A program made the translations under genes and the position numbers. Below, piece after piece: positions 56,999 through 64,000 of a stretch of DNA of 64,000 nt. Positions within the stretch are counted from its first letter, which is position 1. Each line of letters begins with the position of its first letter. The notes under the pieces were generated by a model. It ran no database searches. It was given only the letters and a program-made list of their open reading frames with translations, and was not told where the DNA came from. Source of the DNA: Agarophyton chilense (Eukaryota > Rhodophyta > Florideophyceae > Gracilariales > Gracilariaceae); assembly GCA_030374765.1 (NCBI GenBank), contig JARGXX010000099.1:930001-994000 (forward strand), read 5' to 3'.

Positions 56999-59111
56999 GA
57001 AGGCTTTTGGGTATTAAGAAAACCAGAACTGGAGAAGGCAAAGTCGTTGGTTCTCATCCTTCTAGTGTTGTTCAGACTGGCTAGGCAGTGCTGGACTCAT
57101 CGGGAGATTAAAAAAATACATTCAAGATCGCTTTGAGGATTTTTTCTGAGGTTTTCTTCGGAGGATGTTTTAGCTCGGTGGGGGTGTTGGAATTGCGTTC
57201 GGCAGCGCGTCACTGCACTAAAGGCGAGGATGATTGATTCAAAAAAGATGGGAGTTCAAATGTTTCGCAACGCACGGCGGAAGGTCACGTTCGCGGGGTG
57301 TAATGGACCGATGGGGAGTTTCAAGGTTACACTTCGAAGTGGACGTGGTTCAGAGAAAGGGTGGTAGAGAAGCTGCTCCTCTGCGTCCGCGTGGTTTGGG
57401 ATGCCTGGTTCGCCGCAGGACTGGCGCTGGAGTGGCTGTAGAGTGCCTTCCGCGCAGATTGTATGGTGATGGAGTGCAGAATGGTGGCTTCATAGCGGAG
57501 TCTTAATTATTGAACGCGAGATAGAGGTGTAAGCGGGAGAGATAATGGAAGCAGAATGGGGAGATTAAATCGAAGTGACAGGATTTAAATATGTATGTCA
57601 AGAACCATGTTTCATGCTTGTGGAAACAGCGCCACCTCACCATTTCGCTGAAATGTGCATCCAAAGCTATTTGATAGAGAGTACAACCGAGGTATAATCC
57701 GTGTGTGACTGATATTCTTTCAGTTCATAACATAAAATCTGACGAAGTCCAAGCGCCCCACGTATATGACGTTGGTGTTCTGTTGAATCGAAGATGTTAC
57801 TGGTTCAAAGCGACGAAGAATTCTTTATGTATTCAGCCAACATTCCATAACCCTTCTGACCCGGAAATGATGCAACACATTGCGCAAGAGTCGGCAACAT
57901 TTGCCTAATTTGATGTAGAGTTGGAAACTGCTCTTCTGGAGACGGTAACCGTTTTCGTAACAAAAAAGTTATTTTCCTTACCTATCGCTCTTGGTAGCTC
58001 AGTGGCGAAGAAGAAGGTCGAATGTTGGGCAAATGTTGAACCTTACGATACACTCCACTCTATGTGATCAGAGTGTTCAGATGCAACTCTCTGGGTGCTT
58101 CACAACACCGGGCAACATAATTAGATGAAAGCCAATTTGCAGGACAGTTTGTTCGAATCTTCCAGAGTTGAACGGCTTCAGAGACTTGGTGAAGATCATA
58201 TCTTTGGAACTAACCTTTCTTTGAAATATGAGGGTCGCAACCATACCTTGTTTGCTTTGTTTGGTTCACTGTGTTCCCCTAAACTGAAAAGTTCGAGTTT
58301 AGAGACCGAAAGACTATATAAATTCCTACTACATTAATGAGAGAGAAATGATTTTGTCGATGGTTGTTACAGTACATTACATCCACACAGAAATTGCACT
58401 TGAACCCAGCAGTCCAGTTTGCCGCATGTGTCAGATATCTTCCAAAGCCATGAGTGAGAGGGGCTGACCCCTAATCTACTTCATATTGGTAGAAGATTGA
58501 ATTTTAGAATGAAGCGCAATGCGATATGGTTACTCGTACGCATCCCTGGCGTGGTAATGCACAAGAGCATATGGTGACCGAAAGTGTTAACTTACTCTTG
58601 CGCTGGAATTCTCTTCGAGCATGCACATATCACTGGAGAGAAGTGCCATCTCGAGATGAACACTTCAGTCACCGAAGGAAAGGCGAATCAGGTGGTTCTT
58701 TAATGCATTGCTTGGCGTGTCGGGCTACCTGGCATACATTTGTGCTATCTGTTACATACTACAGGCACTTCGTAGCGATTCCATATGCTGTTATCGGTAT
58801 GAAGTATCAAATATTGCGTCGGTGTCCTGTCAAAAGTAGGCTTTCAGCTGTTTTCCAAGGAATCAGCGAAACCACTATATCGACGAGGTAGGCGTTAGTA
58901 CCGTACAATATAACAAATCCAACAATCGCTCCCCCCCCCCTCCCTATCATAATTCTGAAGGTCAGCCATTCCTTGCTGATGCCAAAGCAATAAAACTCTA
59001 ACGAGGTAGGAGCTAGTAAACAACCTGGCTCTCCTGTTGGAAAGGCGATGCATCGCCGTTAACTGCTTTGAAAGCACCTGCGTGCATCACACGCTCCAGC
59101 GTGAGCTCTGT
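56999..59111. other. Stretch without a recognised gene
   Basis: Plus-strand frames at 57705-57908, 58125-58337 and 58526-58891 are unrecognised. A C-run with a Pro-coding look lies at 58930-58945. Confidence 0.3.
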
Positions 59112-60486
59112 TCAGACATCAACCACTATTTCTGAAACTGATAAGGCTCTAGCCTGCACATTTGGTTTGCTGCTATGTCTTCTAGCAGTGCCAATCATAA
59201 TATGCTCCCAATAATCGTAGCCAACGATTTGTCTCATTCCTTCATTAGTGGTTGTCATATGATGCCGAGCTCCCAATGCATGTATCGCAGTGGTATATGC
59301 TAGTCCGTGACGCTTCAAAGTATCCATCAACGCCTTCGCGCCTTCAAGCACCTCTGCTTGCGCCACAATTTCCCGGCAACTTAACCTAATGTTTCTAATA
59401 GTTGTACACATGTGGGTATGCAGAGCCCAGCTTGCCGGGATTTCACGGGCTGTCCAAATTGCTCGACGAAGGCCATAGTGCAGTTCGTTTCAGAATGGAG
59501 CGATGCGTCGGAAAAAAACCTGACGCCTTTCGTTTCGGATAATGCAGTCAAAGCATATTGTCTTCACGAGATATGCTCACAATTCGTCCATTTTCCTGGC
59601 GGAGCTCTGGTACAGGAGAATGAACGGCGAAAAGCGTCTGTAAAGTTGCTTCGTCCCACAAATCTTTGCGAGGGACGACAGTTCTCTGCAGCGTGCTCCT
59701 CTTTGTACTACGTGCCGTAGTTGAAAACACACTCGTGCCTACCGATACACACCACAAGGAATCTAACCACACGTCTCCTTCCCCAGGGCCCAACTGCCTG
59801 GGCTTTAAAAAAACACCCAATGCAACTACTGCCTTCCTCATCATTTCATTCTCCTCAACTAAAGCCTCCTCGAACATAGCAACGCCGCCCGGCATAATTC
59901 GCTCAGTAACCTCTTTTCGACAGTAAGTCATCCAACCAGATCTCTTCCATTCAGTCCACATAATGAACCTTTCGCTAAACGTTTGGTGAGATGAAAGCGG
60001 ATAAAAGGATGCAGATTACGCGTACCGTCAACGATAAGCGTACAATGGAGATATCGTGCAAGTTTTTGCGATACGCCCTTGATAGTCTGTTGCGCATTCG
60101 AAGCAGCCACCATCCCAGCTATATTGGTGGCGAAAAGCCGTGGCATACGTAGTTGAGTCAATACTCTTGCTCACAAATCTGGGGGAAACCAACAGCAAAA
60201 ACAAATTTTAGTAGCCACTCAACGTCTAAATGGGGTTCCAGAGCTTCTCAATGCCTATCGCGAGTCTCTCTGAGAAACACCTGAAAGCATTGTTCTTAAT
60301 GCTTCCCCCAATGCGCCGAACCAACGCCGGAATCATCATCACCAGTGCGTTTTCATCGTTGTCGGTAATCAGTGTTCCATTTGACTCTTTCACCACAGTA
60401 CCAATGCCACGATGTTCAACAGCCCTTAAATAGTTTAACACATCTACAGTACAGTAAAGGGTATTACGCCAGGAGTAACAGCTCAA
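59112..60486 (-). pseudogene. Cluster of coding-like minus-strand frames, unknown
   Basis: Frames 60226-60486, 59928-60161, 59548-59961 and 59112-59411 follow one another on one strand and look protein-like (IGTVVKESNGTLITDND, ARYLHCTLIVDGTRN, MFEEALVEENEMMRK, AYTTAIHALGARHH). They alternate between two frames, which suits a decayed gene or an intron-containing one. No family is recognised. Confidence 0.3.
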
Positions 60487-61129
60487 CCGTAGAGTTAAAC
60501 GAATAAGTTAATGTGTGCGAGATTATGGGGGAACAAAGGCGTCCGAGACTTTGCAGAGAATTGAAGGGATCCTGAAGAGCCTTTAGAACGAAAACAGAGA
60601 GCAGTAAAAAGTGATGCAAGCATTTTTCATCAATCCGTGATCGAAATACGTACACAGTGATTCGGAGGTCTTCTCGCGCACTGGACTTTCCAAAACCTCT
60701 TTATTCTCCGAAACGACATGCTGTTCAGGGTAATCCAGGAGAACATCGTTTGTTAATTTTGCTCTGAAGAAGTAAAGAGCGGTTGTGAAATTCAAAAGAA
60801 GTCATCGACACTAAGAATACTGTTACAGAAACAGCTGTTCAGAGACGATAATAACATGTGCACAGTTTCACAGGATACAAGGTGTTTTATGTCCAGCAAA
60901 GACCAACCCCTAACCATTACTCCTTCACAAAACTCGATACCCGCAGCATCTCTTCAACCGTGTGGCCAACTTGCCACACCTCTCTTCATTGAGATCAGTG
61001 GAATATGATTTCTTTACCGCTGCAATAGCAAAACGCAATTGAGGCCCAGCCATTTTGCCGCGTAGAGCGGTGGTCTGTCCCTTAACCCCGTCCGATACCA
61101 CGCAGTCGCGCACTGCCTTCTACGGACAG
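60487..61129. other. Stretch without a recognised gene
   Basis: Only short frames without motifs. It separates the minus-strand coding-like cluster from the transporter pseudogene. Confidence 0.35.
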
Positions 61130-61984
61130 GCATGGATTACGCTTTCTGCAAGGATACTAGCTGTTCCGGCAGTCGCCGTACATCTCGCTGTAACGCGTTA
61201 TAGTTTCCCCATTAGCGCTACGGTCTTTTTCGATGCGTTGTACCACTTTTTTTCTTTCAAGTCTATCGCTTTTAGGCTTTCTCAAGGTCTCACAGCTCGA
61301 TATTACTCGTACTCGAAGAACAATGCTGTTTCCCCGCGGTCTATGCGGGTCCATTGCGATGGTTTTGATGTAAGAGTCAGTGACATATCTCCCAGCAGGT
61401 GTAGTTAGTTCCATATCTTCCTTTAGTCTTGTTCAAACAATGCTGGTATCATGAGTGTTTTGAACGAAACCTGACACTTCTGGGATGTAGCCGGTGCGCT
61501 TGTCGGAGTTTCCGGAATGGCGTTAGTTGCAGGACCAAATGCTAGCAATGAATACATCTTCGATGTCGCACTAGTGTTTCTAGCTGCATTGTTTTCTGCA
61601 GGGGCTTATATTTGAGTATGTGGCATGGGCACGAGCGTGCATTTTATGCTCTCCGTTTTTGCTCTTGGGGCTGTCGGGGTTTCGTGTTACCGCATGTTAT
61701 CGTGGTCTTGAAGCACTTCACAAAATCGCACAAACCCCAAAGGTGTTGCAGTGGTACTACTGGGCTCTTTGGGAGAATTTTTCGCTCATTGCTGTTTGAA
61801 CAAGGAGCGGCAGTTATGTAAGGCTAGGGAAAGTAAAATAATGAAAACTGCCCAAGTGCCCTGGGCATACGTTTTAGGCATGTTGATTTTTGATGAGAAG
61901 CCAAGCGGGCTAAGAATCATGGGGTCGATCCTGGTCGTGTCTGCAGCGATCACTGTTGGTTGCGGCGACTTGTGGCGAATTTGA
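61130..61984 (+). pseudogene. EamA/DMT (SLC35G-type) transporter pseudogene
   Basis: Conserved pieces of the ten-helix EamA fold appear in order on the plus strand: an early helix (VTRYSFPISATVFF), FFLSSLSLLGFL, LFPRGLCGSIAMVL then VTYLPAGVVSSISSF (family 'RGl.G..a..l.yyal.ylpla.a..is.~sPvf'), VAGALVGVSGMALVAGP, VALVFLAALFSAGAY, VVLLGSLGEFFAH, and PWAYVLGMLIFDEKPS with GSILVVSAAIT, the typical end of the second EamA repeat. Premature stops occur near 61370, at 61613-61615 and about 61710, and the pieces shift frame at least twice, so it is dead. The family exports or exchanges small metabolites across a membrane. Its upstream neighbours are also decayed. Confidence 0.65.
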
Positions 61985-64000
61985 TACGTGTGGTTGGCGA
62001 AAAGTGTGTGGAATGTGGTATTTTTTAGAAGCCAATGACTACGTATGCGGAGGAACGAGAGCTTGTGATTTGTGGATAGGAGAACCCCAGCAAAAGCCGT
62101 TTCTTCCTCAGCGTCTTATATAAGCTTTAAGAATTCCAGCTCTTCGAGTGCAGGCGGCTAGCTCTTAACTTTAGGGCTCTGCTTGGGTTCAACAGATGCG
62201 TCTTTAGTCCATTCTGTTCTACACATTGAATTGAGCAAACCGCACTTGGTCGTGATACTTAGGGACACGGTTGAGCTGTTCAACATACAGCAAACTTAAC
62301 ATCAGGGCATCATGCGGAGCATACGCAAACGTGCATGAAGTCGAGAGCTTGAGCAGGCCCAGAATAGGGTCATGGATATCTCGATGACCGATCTCTGGCT
62401 AACAGGTGTCATTTTGACTATCAACCGACGTTGGAGGTGATGAAAGCCTAGCTAGAAATCTAACGCTTGGGTGTCTACTGTATACGCGGTTTCTGCCGAG
62501 AAATATGGGCGTCATCCACAACCCAGAAACTTGTGGCTGACAACTGAACTCAAATGCACAGTTTCTGCTTCATTGCAATCCCAGGAATCTATATAGCAGG
62601 TAATGCATCAGTAGAAACCTATCTAACCTTAAAATTCGTGCAGGGATTTGCTCCAGCAAAACCTTTTCTTCTGTGGTTCCAGGTTATAGGGCAAAGACCA
62701 TGTTTATTGTGCGTGAGACAGTCCCTATCTTCATATATGGATTCAATCTCACTTCTCTATCAATGATACGTATCCGAGCGAGTGAAGAGCATTGGAAAGT
62801 TTTGTTTCTGTCAGAAATCAGTCGATTCTCGACATGACCAAATTGTCTTTATTTGTGGAGCCAATCTGAAAAATACTGCGGCATGTTTGCTTGCCACCTT
62901 CGAACAGTATCAGGAGCTGAAAGAATTACCAGTAGGTTTGCATAACAATCTGCTCCACGACGCTTTACGAGTCTTACTCTAGCCCACCCAAAACATGCCA
63001 GTCTTGAACACATGCAAATTCAAAGTGGTCGTAGGCTCGTATCCTTGGAAACAATATACCTTTTCAAATGAAGTACAAGAGCAGACCTTGTAGCGATCTC
63101 TTTAAGAGCCGGAGATACAATACAAAGATTATGTAGTGATGAGATGATGAAATGTCATGGGTTGGTCTTGAACACCTGAATATCCATGAATAGATATCGA
63201 ACCAGATTCGTGATTTTTATTGCCTCGTGTAACGCCATGTGTGTCAACGGGTTCCATGATAGATCTCGTTGGCAGCACAAAATATACAGAGTACCAGATG
63301 CCGTTGTTAATCGATTGGATATTTAACGAGTGATTTGGCGCAAGACAGATGAAAGGATCATTGTGGCTGGCACAATGGCTTCTGCAGCAGTAGCACGGAC
63401 GTTTCCAAGAAGTTGGTAAGCCATTACAAATGACATTGAACATCCTCCTGCTTTGAAAACAGTTTCATCATGTCATTCTTCCGCTTGTCTACAAAATCAT
63501 GATCTTGTTGTTAGATTTCCCGTTGAAGATGCCATCGAACAGACCAGCGGAAGCGACAGGACGACAAAGATCTCTCTCTTGTCGCTGGTTTTCCATGGAA
63601 TGAATTCGACCAATGGATGCCCCCGGCAAAGCTTTGACGCGTTAGATAGTGATATTTCCTTCCTGTTCGAATCCATGCCAGAGAGTTGAGGTTAACCTGC
63701 GAGTTTCTACATGCAGGTACTCGGACCAGATGTAGGGCTAAGAGATTGACAGCACAGGGCGCGTGAGACACCTGGAGCAAAACGCTTCGGCACGGGGTGC
63801 GCAAGTTGCAGTAGAAGTTTGGTTGGCGCCAATTCGCAACCTGTGGTGCAGAAAACATTACGCTGTGAGCCAAAGTAACTGAATGAGGCGAAGATGGACT
63901 GCGCACGCGAGCGGCGACATGCTGTCTTGGCACTGCGAAAAACGCGAAAGCCGCAGCGGAAGATTAATGCCCGAAGACTCGACATTTAAGATCTCCAGTG
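61985..64000. other. Stretch without a recognised gene
   Basis: Short frames on both strands (for example 62554-62766, 62782-62982, 63453-63689 plus; 63511-63933 minus) show no motif. No RNA gene, repeat or transposon sequence recognised. Confidence 0.35.

Noticed and set aside
61157-61414. Minus-strand frame opposite the transporter pseudogene
   Set aside because: It is a shadow of the EamA pieces on the plus strand.
1-64000. CRISPR array, rRNA genes, telomere repeats, organelle or bacterial insert
   Set aside because: No regularly spaced direct repeats, no rRNA-like conserved blocks, no simple telomeric arrays and no operon-like gene order were seen.

Overview
This window looks like nuclear DNA of a photosynthetic eukaryote, probably a microalga; I cannot place it more precisely. 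The evidence is a DUF1995 gene (a family of cyanobacteria and plastid-bearing eukaryotes), a MYB regulator, a LURP-one-like gene, a nuclear-type tRNA-Gly, chromodomain Ty3/gypsy elements, a tRNA-derived SINE, and intron-like gaps with GT...TACTAAT/CTAAC...AG signals in a transposase relic. Nothing suggests bacterial, plastid or mitochondrial DNA.

Layout. Positions 1-3.3 kb hold relics: an LTR piece, a Ty1/copia fragment and a PIF/Harbinger-like transposase. Positions 3.66-7.6 kb form a sharply GC-rich island with the best host genes: DUF1995 (+), tRNA-Gly(GCC) (-) beside its own half-copy left by a tandem duplication, a four-repeat MYB gene (+), and a LURP-one-like gene (-) whose 3' end overlaps the MYB 3' end.

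Positions 8.1-35.5 kb are a retrotransposon nest set in a host stretch rich in CACGTG and CCAAT motifs, upstream of the LURP-one-like gene. The order can be read from target duplications and LTR divergence. Old, AT-rich element C (8145-25179, chromovirus type) inserted first. Element A (8551-17699) then inserted into C's left LTR, and a solo LTR of the A family (23789-24397) and a SINE (18998-19435) also inserted into C. Young, GC-rich element B (25385-35497) inserted separately about 200 bp to the right of C. All three gypsy elements read on the minus strand. A and B each carry a reading region on the opposite strand between pol and the 3' LTR, which is the most unusual feature here.

Positions 35.5-64 kb are lower in GC and gene-poor: a degraded gypsy relic with integrase tail and chromodomain (about 38-41.3 kb), a CACTA/EnSpm Tnp2-like transposase relic (about 44 kb), a decayed hydrophilic coding frame (46.1-47.3 kb), a second truncated SINE (53.3 kb), and a broken EamA/SLC35G-type transporter gene (61.1-62.0 kb). 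Most other short open frames there could not be recognised. The few living host genes appear to sit in a GC-rich island surrounded by transposon-rich, decaying DNA.
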